Below, in pieces: positions 50,099-58,832 of a stretch of DNA of 64,000 nucleotides. Where the stretch lies: NCBI RefSeq assembly GCF_000012865.1, contig NC_007503.1, forward strand, positions 496,001 through 560,000, given 5' to 3'. The DNA is from Carboxydothermus hydrogenoformans Z-2901. Lineage in GTDB: Bacteria; Bacillota; Z-2901; Carboxydothermales; Carboxydothermaceae. Numbering within the stretch: the stretch's first letter is position 1; each line of letters begins with the position of its first letter. The position numbers were made by a program, and so were the translations under genes. The notes beneath the pieces were generated by a model, which searched no databases, was not told the DNA's origin, and worked only from the letters and a program-made list of their open reading frames with translations.

Positions 50099-51187
50099 AT
50101 GATTAATGAGCTTTTACGGTTAATGGTAGAGTTTAAAGCGTCGGACTTGCATTTAACGGTGAACTTTCCCCCGGCTTACCGGATTCACGGCAATATCCGG
50201 CCGCTAACGGAGCTTGCCAGGGAAAATCCGGGGATACCGCAAAGCTTGACAAGGCTTTTAACCATGAGCGATACCGAAACCATGGCCCGGACGATTATGT
50301 CGACCGAGCAGTGGGAAAAATTTGCGAAAATGGGTGAACTGGACTTTGCCTACTCTCTACCGGATGTGGGCCGTTTTCGGGTAAACGTCTTTCGCCAGCG
50401 AGGAGCGGTAGCTTTAGTTCTCCGGCATATTAATTCGAAAATATTGTCCTTTAAAGAGTTGGGCCTTCCGGAAGTTATTGCCGATCTGTCCCGGAAAAAT
50501 CGGGGGATTGTCCTGGTAACCGGTCCCACCGGTAGCGGTAAATCAACCACCCTGGCTTCAATGATTGATTTAATCAATAGCGAGCGAGCCTGTCACATCA
50601 TAACCCTGGAAGATCCGATTGAATATCTGCATACCCATAAAAAAAGTGTGGTAAACCAGCGGGAAATAGGCAGTGATACCGAAAGCTTTGCCAAGGCTTT
50701 GCGGGCTGCGATGCGGGAAGATCCGGACGTCATCCTTGTGGGTGAGATGCGGGACTTAGAAACTATTTCTATCGCGATTACGGCGGCAGAAACTGGACAC
50801 CTGGTTTTTGCGACCCTGCACACTTCCAGTGCTGCGGAAACCATTGACCGGATCATAGACGTTTTCCCCCCTTCCCAGCAGCAGCAAATTCGCGTACAGC
50901 TTTCCACCACCATTCAGGGGATAATTGCCCAGCAGTTAATTCCCCGGATGGATGGTAAAGGCCGGGTAGTGGCGGTGGAGGTCATGGTGGCAACTCCAGC
51001 AATAAGAAACCTTATCCGGGAGGGTAAAACCCACCAAATCCCTGCCCAGATTCAAACCGGGGCTAAATACGGAATGCAGACGTTAGATATGGCATTAGCG
51101 AAACTTTATCAAAATCGGCTTATTTCTTATGAAGAAGCTATTTCCCGGGCCCATGATCCCGAAAGTTTAGCCCGAATGTTATATTAA
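50099..51187 (+). CDS. pilT: Pilus retraction ATPase PilT
   Basis: This 362-residue ATPase drives pilus retraction and twitching. It shows the PilT start FKASDLHLTVNFPPAYRIHG, Walker A GPTGSGKSTTLASMID, the DVILVGEMRDLETI Walker B, HTSSAAETIDRIIDVFP and the AIRNLIREGKTHQ segment (AIRNLIRE box) needed for retraction. The ATG at 50099 is chosen over a GTG 18 bases earlier, with AGGTGAAG upstream. Its presence marks the system as a retractable pilus rather than a pure type II secretion apparatus. Confidence 0.95.
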   Translation: MINELLRLMVEFKASDLHLTVNFPPAYRIHGNIRPLTELARENPGIPQSLTRLLTMSDTETMARTIMSTEQWEKFAKMGELDFAYSLPDVGRFRVNVFRQRGAVALVLRHINSKILSFKELGLPEVIADLSRKNRGIVLVTGPTGSGKSTTLASMIDLINSERACHIITLEDPIEYLHTHKKSVVNQREIGSDTESFAKALRAAMREDPDVILVGEMRDLETISIAITAAETGHLVFATLHTSSAAETIDRIIDVFPPSQQQQIRVQLSTTIQGIIAQQLIPRMDGKGRVVAVEVMVATPAIRNLIREGKTHQIPAQIQTGAKYGMQTLDMALAKLYQNRLISYEEAISRAHDPESLARMLY

Positions 51188-51284
51188 ATTTGGGAAAAAT
51201 TTTTGTCGAAGAAAATTACAAAATATATTAAAATATTAAACAAAAGGAATAGTTTGTGAAGGTTATAAGGAAAGGAGGAGAGTT

Positions 51285-52493
51285 ATGCCCCAGTACCGGT
51301 ATAAAGCTAAAGACCTTTCGGGACGAGTGGTTAGTGGTTTGGTAGAAGCGGAATCGGAAGTAGGGGCGAGAAATCTCCTCCGGGAAAAACGCTTTTTTGT
51401 TCTGGAATTGAAAAAAAGTGATGGAGCGGTAAATTCAGGATTTTCCTTTAGTTTTCAACGAAAGTTAAAAGCCAAGGATTTAGCCTTAATGGCCAAACAG
51501 TTAGGGACAATGATAGCGGCCGGGGTACCCCTTCTGACGGCGGTCAATGTCCTGTCCCGCCAGGTGGAAAATAAAACTTTGAAAAAAAGCCTCATTAGAA
51601 TTGAAGAAAAACTTCGTAACGGTAATACCCTTTCCGAAAGCTTGCGGGAGGAGAAAATTTTTCCCGAACTTATGTGCAGTATGGTGGAAGTGGGCGAAGT
51701 TGGCGGTGTTTTAGACAACGTCCTTGATCGGCTTTCCCTTCACTACGAAAAGGAAGCCCAGTTAAGCGAAAAAATCCGCTCGGCGATGACTTACCCGATG
51801 GTGGTTTTATTTGCTGCCATTGCCGCTGTCTTGGTACTGGTTACATACGTACTTCCGCAGTTTACAGGTATCTTGTTGCAGGCAAATATCGAACTTCCTC
51901 TGATTACTCAGGTAGTCATAAAAATAACCAATTTTTTCTCCCAGCATGCGGCAACTATTTTTCTCACTTTAGGTGCAATTATTGGAGGACTTCTTTACTG
52001 GTTTTCAACCCCTCCAGGGCGAAAAATCCGGGATCAGTTATCCCTTAATATGCCCCTTATTGGTACTCTGGTTTTAAAAGGGATTATTGCCCGCTTTTCC
52101 CGAACCATGGCAACTTTAGTCCAGGGCGGGGTTCCGATGCTTCAGTCTTTAAGGGTGGTGCAAAAAACCCTTGGTAATGGGGAAATGCAAAAAGTACTGG
52201 AGTTAGCCGAAGATAAGGTTAGAGAAGGAGAAAGCCTGGCCACTTTTTTAGCCCAGAGCCGTTGGTTTCCGCCGCTTCTAACCCAGATGATGTTAGTGGG
52301 GGAAGAAACCGGTCAGCTGGATGCAATGCTTACCAAAGCTGCTGATTTCTATGAAGCGGAAGTAGATGCGGCGGTGGGAAGGCTTTCGTCAATAATTGAG
52401 CCGGTCTTGATTTTATTTATGGGTGGCATTGTAGGCTTAATCATTGTGTCCATCATGCTGCCGATGTTTAACATGGTAAATGCGGTTAAATAG
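51285..52493 (+). CDS. pilC: Pilus assembly inner-membrane platform protein PilC
   Basis: The 402-residue platform protein has two GspF-type domains and three or four membrane helices. It begins QYRYKAKDLSGRVVSGLVEA, with LMAKQLGTMIAAGVPLLTAV in the first domain and FSRTMATLVQGGVPMLQSL in the second, and ends in a typical helix GGIVGLIIVSIMLPMF. The start follows GGAAAGGAGGAGAG. A 97-base gap to pilT holds a weak promoter candidate (TTGTCG, 17 bases, TATTAA). Confidence 0.95.
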   Translation: MPQYRYKAKDLSGRVVSGLVEAESEVGARNLLREKRFFVLELKKSDGAVNSGFSFSFQRKLKAKDLALMAKQLGTMIAAGVPLLTAVNVLSRQVENKTLKKSLIRIEEKLRNGNTLSESLREEKIFPELMCSMVEVGEVGGVLDNVLDRLSLHYEKEAQLSEKIRSAMTYPMVVLFAAIAAVLVLVTYVLPQFTGILLQANIELPLITQVVIKITNFFSQHAATIFLTLGAIIGGLLYWFSTPPGRKIRDQLSLNMPLIGTLVLKGIIARFSRTMATLVQGGVPMLQSLRVVQKTLGNGEMQKVLELAEDKVREGESLATFLAQSRWFPPLLTQMMLVGEETGQLDAMLTKAADFYEAEVDAAVGRLSSIIEPVLILFMGGIVGLIIVSIMLPMFNMVNAVK

Positions 52494-52522
52494 TTTTTAC
52501 CCCCTTTTTTTCGGGGTAAAAA
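52494..52522 (+). repeat. Stem-loop between pilC and the major pilin gene
   Basis: TTTTTACCCC pairs with GGGGTAAAAA around a nine-base T-rich loop, directly after the pilC stop. No T-run follows, so it is more likely an mRNA processing or stabilising element, which would help raise pilin expression, than a terminator. A second inverted repeat, ATGAAA-AAG-TTTCAT, follows at 52537-52551. Confidence 0.55.
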
Positions 52523-52578
52523 TAATGGGTACTTAATGAAAAAGTTTCATAACTTTGCCGAGAGAGGAGGTGAAAGGG

Positions 52579-53001
52579 ATGAAAATAAGACAAGCCCTTA
52601 AGAACCAGAAAGGTTTTACTTTGGTGGAACTGATGGTGGTGGTTATCATCATCGGTATCCTGGCTGCTATTGCTCTGCCGAACTTCTACAAACAGGCGGA
52701 TAAGGCCAAAGTAGGAAGAGCAAAGTCGGAGTTGGCTCAGATGAGGAGTATTTTGATTACTTATAAGAGTGAGTATAATAAATTGCCTGACGATTTTACA
52801 GCATTATTGAAGGATAATGGTTTTAGTAACGGGATTCCTAATGATCCTTGGGGTAATCCTTATGATTATCAAGCTGGTAATCCATCAACTGGTCCAAATG
52901 CCAACTTCTTAGTTTATTCTAAAGGTGCTGATGGTCAACCTTCAACTGGTGACGAAGTTTACGCTGATGTTAATGGGGTTGATCAAGGTAAGAAGCCTTA
53001 A
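52579..53001 (+). CDS. Major pilin or GspG-like pseudopilin
   Basis: This 140-residue prepilin has the leader cut site QKG/FTLVELMVVVIIIGILAAI, with a glutamate at mature position 5. The C-terminal half carries the calcium-site pattern of GspG (PNDPWGNPYDY, then YSKGADGQPSTGDEVYAD). Thus the protein looks like a type II secretion major pseudopilin although the operon has a PilT. The ATG at 52579 follows GGAGGTGAAAGG, one of the strongest ribosome sites in the window. Codon use in the second half is more AT-rich than in neighbouring genes. Confidence 0.92.
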   Translation: MKIRQALKNQKGFTLVELMVVVIIIGILAAIALPNFYKQADKAKVGRAKSELAQMRSILITYKSEYNKLPDDFTALLKDNGFSNGIPNDPWGNPYDYQAGNPSTGPNANFLVYSKGADGQPSTGDEVYADVNGVDQGKKP

Positions 53002-53063
53002 TTTTTAAATATTTTTGGGCGGGGTTGTCCCGCCCTAATATCCATTTTTTTCGAGGTGAAGAA

Positions 53064-53813
53064 GTGGAAGTTTTAATAATCTTTCTTTTTGGCCTGATAA
53101 TTGGAAGCTTTTTAAATGTAGTTATCTATAGACTTCCCAGAGGACAATCAATACTGTATCCTCCATCGACCTGTCCAAACTGCGGTCAAAGACTAAAACC
53201 ATGGCACTTAATTCCAGTATTAAGCTTTCTCTTGCAAAAAGGTCGCTGTGCTTATTGCGGGGGGAAGATATCTTTTAAATACCCTTTGGTGGAGTTAATC
53301 ACCGCTTTTATCTTTAGCGTTGTGCACTTGAAATTTGGCTTAAGTTTATTAACTCTAAAATATCTACTTTTTTTTATTTTCCTTATCCCGCTATTTTTTC
53401 TTGACCTGGAAAACTTTCTCCTGCCGGATAAGCTAACTTACCCTTTATTTCTGGCAGGAGTTTTGATAAACCTTATTACCCGGGAGCTTTCCTGGAAAAG
53501 CTTAATTTTTGGCGTTATTACCGGTTTTGGCTTACTGTTCCTCCTGGCTCTTATCTCCCGCGGAGGTATGGGCGGAGGGGATATTAAGCTTGCCGCAGGG
53601 CTCGGGGCATTTTTGGGTTTTCCCCTTATTTTAGAGACGCTATTTTTAGCGTTTTTCTTTGGCGGGCTTACTGGGATAATTTTGCTTTTGACGAAAAAAA
53701 AGGCTCGCGGTGACATGGTACCTTTTGGCCCGTTTTTAATAGGGGCAGCATTTATTACCGTTTTATGGGGAGAAAAAATTATAAAATGGTATTTAAAAAT
53801 ATTTTTCCTGTAA
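53064..53813 (+). CDS. pilD: Prepilin peptidase PilD
   Basis: This 249-residue membrane aspartyl protease cleaves and N-methylates prepilins. It has the cytoplasmic zinc site (CPNCGQ and CAYCGG), the first catalytic aspartate in FLDLENFLLPDKL and the second in GMGGGDIKLAAGLG, and about seven helices. GTG at 53064 follows GAGGTGAAGAA. It overlaps the next pseudopilin gene by 28 bases. Confidence 0.94.
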   Translation: MEVLIIFLFGLIIGSFLNVVIYRLPRGQSILYPPSTCPNCGQRLKPWHLIPVLSFLLQKGRCAYCGGKISFKYPLVELITAFIFSVVHLKFGLSLLTLKYLLFFIFLIPLFFLDLENFLLPDKLTYPLFLAGVLINLITRELSWKSLIFGVITGFGLLFLLALISRGGMGGGDIKLAAGLGAFLGFPLILETLFLAFFFGGLTGIILLLTKKKARGDMVPFGPFLIGAAFITVLWGEKIIKWYLKIFFL

Positions 53814-54238
53814 CCGAAAAAGGCTTTACTTTAATCGAGCTCATTGTGGTAATAACTATAGCCGGTATAATTTTTTTAACGGCGGCAATTAGCTTAGATT
53901 ATACTTTAGCAAAGATTACTTTGGCCAATGATGCTTATGCTTTAGCTCAAAATTTACGTCAAACAAAAGAATTGGCCTCAGCGCAGGAAAAGGCTTTTAC
54001 TTTGTACTTTTTTCAGGAGAATAATAGCTACTTAATCTCGGAAAATTATAAAGCTAATAAACTTTATGTTTTATCTCCTCGGTTAAAATTTATTGCTGTA
54101 CCGTTGGATCCAGTTACAATTGATTATAAAGGAAGCAGCCGGGCCTTTTCGGTGGAAATGGCTAATAGTTATGGAGTAAAGGTTCGGGTTTATACTACTC
54201 CCAGAACCGACCGGATTTGGATTACTCCCTTTTATTAG
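53786..54238 (+). CDS. Minor pseudopilin (GspH/PilE-like)
   Basis: The 150-residue protein has the prepilin signature EKG/FTLIELIVVITIAGIIFL and a beta-rich C-terminal part like GspH/FimT proteins (AYALAQNLRQTKELASAQ, then IDYKGSSRAFSVEM). Minor pseudopilins prime pilus assembly at the tip. ATG at 53786 is chosen, although the GGGGAG site lies rather far upstream; an ATG at 53765 is the alternative. Confidence 0.85.
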   Translation: MVFKNIFPVTEKGFTLIELIVVITIAGIIFLTAAISLDYTLAKITLANDAYALAQNLRQTKELASAQEKAFTLYFFQENNSYLISENYKANKLYVLSPRLKFIAVPLDPVTIDYKGSSRAFSVEMANSYGVKVRVYTTPRTDRIWITPFY

Positions 54239-54246
54239 GTGGTGGG

Positions 54247-54621
54247 ATGATGAAGGAAAAGGGATTTAGCTTAGTTGAAACAATGGTAGCAGTCCTGCTT
54301 TTATTGCTAATTTTAATTCCGTTATTAAATCTTCTTACGGCCAGCAGTTTTTCTTATAATGCTGCTGGCAACCAAACTAAAGCCTTAAATGCGGCCCGGG
54401 AAATAATTGAAGAGCTTCGGCTTAAAAGTTACGAGCAAATTAACAATACTTCCGGGGTAACTCCGGACGGTTTTAAATACAGCTTAAGTGTTGTAAATAA
54501 ATCCACTAATCTGAATTTTGCTATTCCCTATAAAGAAGTGTCGGTAACCGTTTATTACCCTACTGGTACGGGAGAGAAGACGGTAGTTTTAACTACTGTG
54601 TTCACCCCGCGAAACAGGTGA
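54247..54621 (+). CDS. Minor pseudopilin (PilV/GspI-like)
   Basis: This 124-residue protein has the prepilin cut site EKG/FSLVETMVAVLLLLLILIP, with the VETMVA form seen in PilV/GspI proteins, and a small C-terminal domain. It follows the previous pseudopilin by eight bases after AGGTGGTGGG. Two ATG codons (54247 and 54250) are equally possible starts. Confidence 0.83.
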   Translation: MMKEKGFSLVETMVAVLLLLLILIPLLNLLTASSFSYNAAGNQTKALNAAREIIEELRLKSYEQINNTSGVTPDGFKYSLSVVNKSTNLNFAIPYKEVSVTVYYPTGTGEKTVVLTTVFTPRNR

Positions 54622-54625
54622 TTTT

Positions 54626-55138
54626 ATGAAAGATAAGGGTTTTACGTTAGTAGAGCTGCTGGTGGTTTTAGTTATAGGCAGTATCATTATGCTGGTTGTT
54701 TTTAATTTATTTGTCTTTACCTATAACCTGTGGTTTAAGGGCCAGAAAGCAATTGATTACCAGGAACAGCTGCGCTTTGCAATGGATCGGATGGCCCGGG
54801 AAATTCGAACAGCCTCGGCGGTATATAATCCGTATGTAAACCCTCCGTCACCTGGCACTGCTTATACCCAGGTTTATTTAGTAAATACCGTAAACAACGA
54901 GACCTACCGGGTTTATTACTATTTAAACTCTCTTAATAAAACTTTATACCGCAAGGTTTACTATCCAAATAACAACCAAACAACGGACCCTCTGATAAGT
55001 GATGTCAATTTTACCGTATATTATTTAGGTTATGATGCGGTTACCAACAAAATTTATAACTTAAAACTCAATCTTAGTTTAATTAATAAACCTTCTGCTA
55101 CCCTTTCCACTTCGGTGGTAACCAGGGTAACGAGATAG
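54626..55138 (+). CDS. Minor pseudopilin (PilW/GspJ-like)
   Basis: This 170-residue protein has DKG/FTLVELLVVLVIGSIIML and then the GspJ/PilW pattern QLRFAMDRMAREIRTASAVY. The C-terminal part is rich in tyrosine and asparagine. It is encoded four bases after the preceding pseudopilin and is expected to form part of the tip complex with the other minor pilins. Confidence 0.84.
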   Translation: MKDKGFTLVELLVVLVIGSIIMLVVFNLFVFTYNLWFKGQKAIDYQEQLRFAMDRMAREIRTASAVYNPYVNPPSPGTAYTQVYLVNTVNNETYRVYYYLNSLNKTLYRKVYYPNNNQTTDPLISDVNFTVYYLGYDAVTNKIYNLKLNLSLINKPSATLSTSVVTRVTR

Positions 55139-55149
55139 GTGGTGAAATT

Positions 55150-56295
55150 TTGTTAAAAGATGATAAAGGTTATATTTTATTAACGGTTTTAGTTATTGGT
55201 ATTATTTTTGCTATTTTAGCCACCGGATTGTTTAACTTATCTTTAAACGAAAAAAGTATTTCTAACATAAATTTAGGAAAGGAACAAGCCTACTATTGTG
55301 CAGAGGCCGGACTGGAGCTGGCGTTATACGCTTTAGAAAAAGACCCACAAAAGTTTCTAAGGCAAAATTTAACATTAGACGAATTTAGCGATTTGCCGGT
55401 AGGGAATGGTAAAATTGAGCAAGTAACTTCCCAAATCAGTTCGGTGAGTGGAAGTGTATATACAATATTGCTAGAAAGTAAGGGTATTGTGCCCAATGGG
55501 GCAAAAAAGACCGTTCAAGCAAGGGTAAAGGTAAGTTTAGGTGCAGCGCAAAATTTAAACCTCAACAATTTTACTTTATTCTTAAATAATAATGAGCCTA
55601 ATTTAAATTTCAACAAAAAATCCGAAGTTATCGGTAATCTTGTTGTTCCGGGAGATATTGTGTTAGAGGCGGATGATATTACCGGCGCGGTTTATGGTCA
55701 AAACGTTACCGTGTTAAGGGGAGAAGGCAAAAGTTCCTTTACGATTACTAAAATTTATTACACCAATTCCGTTAATACCAACGGTCTTAATATTCCTACG
55801 GAAAAAATTAATAATTTATTTTCAACTTTAAACTTAAATTTTGACGATAGTTATCTGCGATCGTTGCCCAATATTGTGGTTTTAAAGACTAATAAATACT
55901 CCTTATCTCCGGGCGATAGCGGAAAAATTGTGTATCTTATTCCTACTGAACCTAATGATGAGGTAGAAATAGATAATAACTCGTCTTATCAGTACAACGG
56001 AAACTATCTAATTATCTCTCCCAATACAATTGAAATTGAAAGTAGCTATAGTAGAGCGAACAACAATTCAAATCTTACAATAATATCGGTAAATGGGGAT
56101 ATAAAGTTAGAAAAGAAAATAGATGTCACCGCTAATCTGATTGCCTTGAATGGTAGCCTTGAATATCACGACAATAGCGGAAAAGCAACGGTTACCGGGG
56201 TTGTGATGGTAAACGATATTAATAAAAAGGAAAATAACAACAATGTGAAAGCAATGCTAACTTACGACCCGTATAATAATTTAACCAATATTTAA
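55150..56295 (+). CDS. PilX-like pilus protein with beta-helical domain
   Basis: The 381-residue protein starts DDKGYILLTVLVIGIIFAIL, a prepilin-like segment with tyrosine in place of the usual phenylalanine, followed by EQAYYCAEAGLELALYAL as in PilX/GspK-like proteins. The remainder is asparagine-rich with beta-helix-like repeats (EVIGNLVVPGDIVLEADDIT, AVYGQNVTVLRGEG) and could be an exposed tip or adhesive domain. TTG at 55150 follows GGTGGTGAAA. The function is inferred from position. Confidence 0.78.
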   Translation: MLKDDKGYILLTVLVIGIIFAILATGLFNLSLNEKSISNINLGKEQAYYCAEAGLELALYALEKDPQKFLRQNLTLDEFSDLPVGNGKIEQVTSQISSVSGSVYTILLESKGIVPNGAKKTVQARVKVSLGAAQNLNLNNFTLFLNNNEPNLNFNKKSEVIGNLVVPGDIVLEADDITGAVYGQNVTVLRGEGKSSFTITKIYYTNSVNTNGLNIPTEKINNLFSTLNLNFDDSYLRSLPNIVVLKTNKYSLSPGDSGKIVYLIPTEPNDEVEIDNNSSYQYNGNYLIISPNTIEIESSYSRANNNSNLTIISVNGDIKLEKKIDVTANLIALNGSLEYHDNSGKATVTGVVMVNDINKKENNNNVKAMLTYDPYNNLTNI

Positions 56296-56382
56296 CAACC
56301 ATTTTTAAATAAAAGTAGTGAAATTAAAATATTAGAGTGGAAAGAGCTTTACCAAGTTTTTTAGAAAAGGATGGAGGGCTAA

Positions 56383-57438
56383 GTGCAAAGTTTTATCGGG
56401 AAATTTATGGGGAAAAACCGGTATATTTTAGCTTTTGACGCGGGAGTGCGGTATTTTAAAGCTGTTTTACTTAAAGCTGACAAAAAGCAGCCGGAATTAT
56501 TAAAAACGGTAACTTATCAGATGCCAGTGGAATTTCAGGAGAATACGGTTCGGGATTATATTCCCAAATATTTGCTGGCAGCCAAAAAAGAATTTAACAT
56601 AGGAAAGGCTAAAGTTATAACTACTCTTCCCGGCAATAAAATTATTTCCCGCATCATCAAAGTTCCTTTAATGAACCAAAAAGAGTTAAATGCCTATCTT
56701 GACTTAGAAGCAGAGCAGTATTTACCAGTTCCCGTTAAAGATAGCGTTTTGGCTTCGGTAATTTTGGAAAATGCCGAGGCGGATGATGGAACCAAACAGA
56801 TGAACGTTTTACTTTCCGCCGCTTCCCGGGAAATTATTATGGATCTTTACGATACGGTGGTTTCTACGGGCTTAAACTTGGATGTGATTGATCTTCCTTT
56901 TCTGGCTTTATACCGGGGAGTTTTTTCCCAAATAAATCCGGAAGTGCCGGTGGCGGTAGTGGATATTGGTGCTGGTAATACCCTGTTAATTATCGTTAAA
57001 GACGGAATTTTAAAATTTGTCCGTTCAATTAAATGGGGGGCCAATGCCATCACCCAGATGATTGCAACCAATATGAACCTTGACTTTGTCAAAGCGGAAC
57101 AACTAAAGGAAGAGAAGGGTGAGCTTTTGGCGGCAGATGAGCAGGTGGTTGATCAGGAAAAATTAACTATTGATATAAGCATTCGCCAGGCAATATCAGA
57201 ACTTATTAACGAAATCCGCCGCAGTATAGATTTTTACCGTACCCAGGAGCGGGGGAATAACGTTGAGCGAATTTTAATTACCGGAGGAGGGAGTAAGTTA
57301 AAAGGACTAACCGAACTTTTTGAAAGCCAGCTTGACCTTGAAACCTTTACCTTTGCCCCGATGGTGGAGGAAAAACTTGACCCGGCTTTTACTTTAGCCT
57401 ACGGCCTGGGACTCTGGGGGGTGGAAAGGGATGTATAA
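56383..57438 (+). CDS. pilM: Pilus assembly protein PilM
   Basis: This 351-residue actin-like cytoplasmic protein has the nucleotide-binding pattern FDAGVRYFKAVLL at the start, VVDIGAGNTLLIIV in the middle and ITGGGSKLKGLTELF near the end. PilM binds PilN and links the ATPases to the inner-membrane ring. GTG at 56383 follows GGAGGG. It overlaps pilN by eight bases. Confidence 0.93.
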   Translation: MQSFIGKFMGKNRYILAFDAGVRYFKAVLLKADKKQPELLKTVTYQMPVEFQENTVRDYIPKYLLAAKKEFNIGKAKVITTLPGNKIISRIIKVPLMNQKELNAYLDLEAEQYLPVPVKDSVLASVILENAEADDGTKQMNVLLSAASREIIMDLYDTVVSTGLNLDVIDLPFLALYRGVFSQINPEVPVAVVDIGAGNTLLIIVKDGILKFVRSIKWGANAITQMIATNMNLDFVKAEQLKEEKGELLAADEQVVDQEKLTIDISIRQAISELINEIRRSIDFYRTQERGNNVERILITGGGSKLKGLTELFESQLDLETFTFAPMVEEKLDPAFTLAYGLGLWGVERDV

Positions 57439-57961
57439 AGCTAACCTCCTTCCCCCGGAACTACAAAAAGATGTCGAAATTAACACGAAAAAACTTGCCA
57501 TTTTGGCGGGGATTACTGCTTTAGTTACCATTATAATCTTTTCTTTAATTGGTTTTATGGTTCGCGTTTATTATTTAAAAAAAGATTTGGAAGTTAAAAA
57601 GGCCAATATAGTCCAACTGCAAAAAATTGCCCAAAAGGTAAACGAAACGAAAAACGAAATTTCGTTATTGAATAAAGAAAAAGAGGCGTTTTTGGAACTA
57701 AAACAAAAGCGACTGGTTTTTACGGTTATTTTAACGGATATTAATTTAAACATCCCTAAAAATACCTGGCTTACTGAAATAAAATATAATCCGGCAACCA
57801 GGGAATTATCTTTAACCGGTTCTACCCGGGATTCGGAAGAAGCAGGAATATTTGTTTATAATTTAAACAATTTACCGCATTTCTCCAAAGTACTTTTAGT
57901 GCAGATGATAAGAAACAATACGGGAAATTACGACTTTTCCATAAAGGCAATTTTGAAATAA
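57431..57961 (+). CDS. pilN: Pilus assembly protein PilN
   Basis: The 176-residue bitopic protein begins with the PilM-binding motif ANLLPPELQ, followed by a membrane helix (LAILAGITALVTIIIFSLIG), a coiled coil and a small ferredoxin-like domain (WLTEIKYNPATRELSLTG). It forms the alignment ring with PilO. Confidence 0.92.
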   Translation: MYKANLLPPELQKDVEINTKKLAILAGITALVTIIIFSLIGFMVRVYYLKKDLEVKKANIVQLQKIAQKVNETKNEISLLNKEKEAFLELKQKRLVFTVILTDINLNIPKNTWLTEIKYNPATRELSLTGSTRDSEEAGIFVYNLNNLPHFSKVLLVQMIRNNTGNYDFSIKAILK

Positions 57962-57973
57962 GGGGATGGTTAA

Positions 57974-58723
57974 ATGCCATTTTGGGAAAAACTTGCCCCG
58001 CGGGAACGAATATTGGTGGGAATCGCTCTGGGACTTACAGTTTTTTATTTGTTATACTATTACGCTATCATGCCCAACTGGCAAAAATATCAGGAACTGA
58101 AAACCGAGCTTAATACCGTTAACGCCGAATGGGAACGCTTGCAGGGAATTGAAAATGTCTTAGCGACTGAGGTGAAAAATAAGGAGCAGCTGGAGAAGGA
58201 GCTCAAAAATATTCGAGCGGAATTTGATTTTAACGTAGAAGATGGGGCGGGCTTTACCAAACTCCTTGCTTCGGCCAAAGAGAAAAATATAAGACTCCTG
58301 GAGTTTAAACCTGGGTCGGTAGTGGACAAAAGCTATTATTTTGAATTTCCCGTTGAGATTAAAGTTCAAGGATATTATCCACAAGTGCTGGAGTATGTGG
58401 AGTCTCTGGAAAACTTTCCGGACCTTGCGGAAATAAAAAATTTAACTATTTCCTCGGTTCCCGGGGATGTAAGGGGAAATGTGGAAGCCGCTTTTACTCT
58501 GGCAATTTACTCAGCTAAAAACCCTGCGGGGTCCCTTATCATTCAAAACTACGAAAAGTTATCTACCGGAAAGTATAATCCCTTTAGGCCCATGTATATT
58601 CCGCCGGTAGCTACTACCCCGGCAACTAATAATAACCCGCCTGGGAATAATACTGGTTCTGGTGCAACGGTACCCGGAGAGATTTACAACAATAATACCG
58701 ATGAGGAACCTTTAGTAAAATAA
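57974..58723 (+). CDS. pilO: Pilus assembly protein PilO
   Basis: This 249-residue protein has one N-terminal membrane helix (LVGIALGLTVFYLLYYYA), a coiled coil and a PilO-type C-terminal domain (FPVEIKVQGYYPQVLEYVESLE). An extra proline-, threonine- and asparagine-rich tail of about 50 residues follows. It is the last gene of the operon; no pilQ secretin or pilP is present, consistent with a single-membrane cell. Confidence 0.9.
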   Translation: MPFWEKLAPRERILVGIALGLTVFYLLYYYAIMPNWQKYQELKTELNTVNAEWERLQGIENVLATEVKNKEQLEKELKNIRAEFDFNVEDGAGFTKLLASAKEKNIRLLEFKPGSVVDKSYYFEFPVEIKVQGYYPQVLEYVESLENFPDLAEIKNLTISSVPGDVRGNVEAAFTLAIYSAKNPAGSLIIQNYEKLSTGKYNPFRPMYIPPVATTPATNNNPPGNNTGSGATVPGEIYNNNTDEEPLVK

Positions 58724-58729
58724 CCTTGA

Positions 58730-58752
58730 CCTCGCCTTACTGCGGGGTTTTT
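58730..58752 (+). terminator. Terminator of the pilus operon
   Basis: CCTCGC and GCGGGG (one G/T pair) form a six-bp stem with a six-base loop and run into TTTTTATTTT. Confidence 0.8.
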
Positions 58753-58832
58753 ATTTTATTTCTTGGAAAAAAAGGATATAATGTTAGTTAAGGAGAATTT
58801 CTCAGCATTAGAGATAATGAGGGGGAAAGCCA

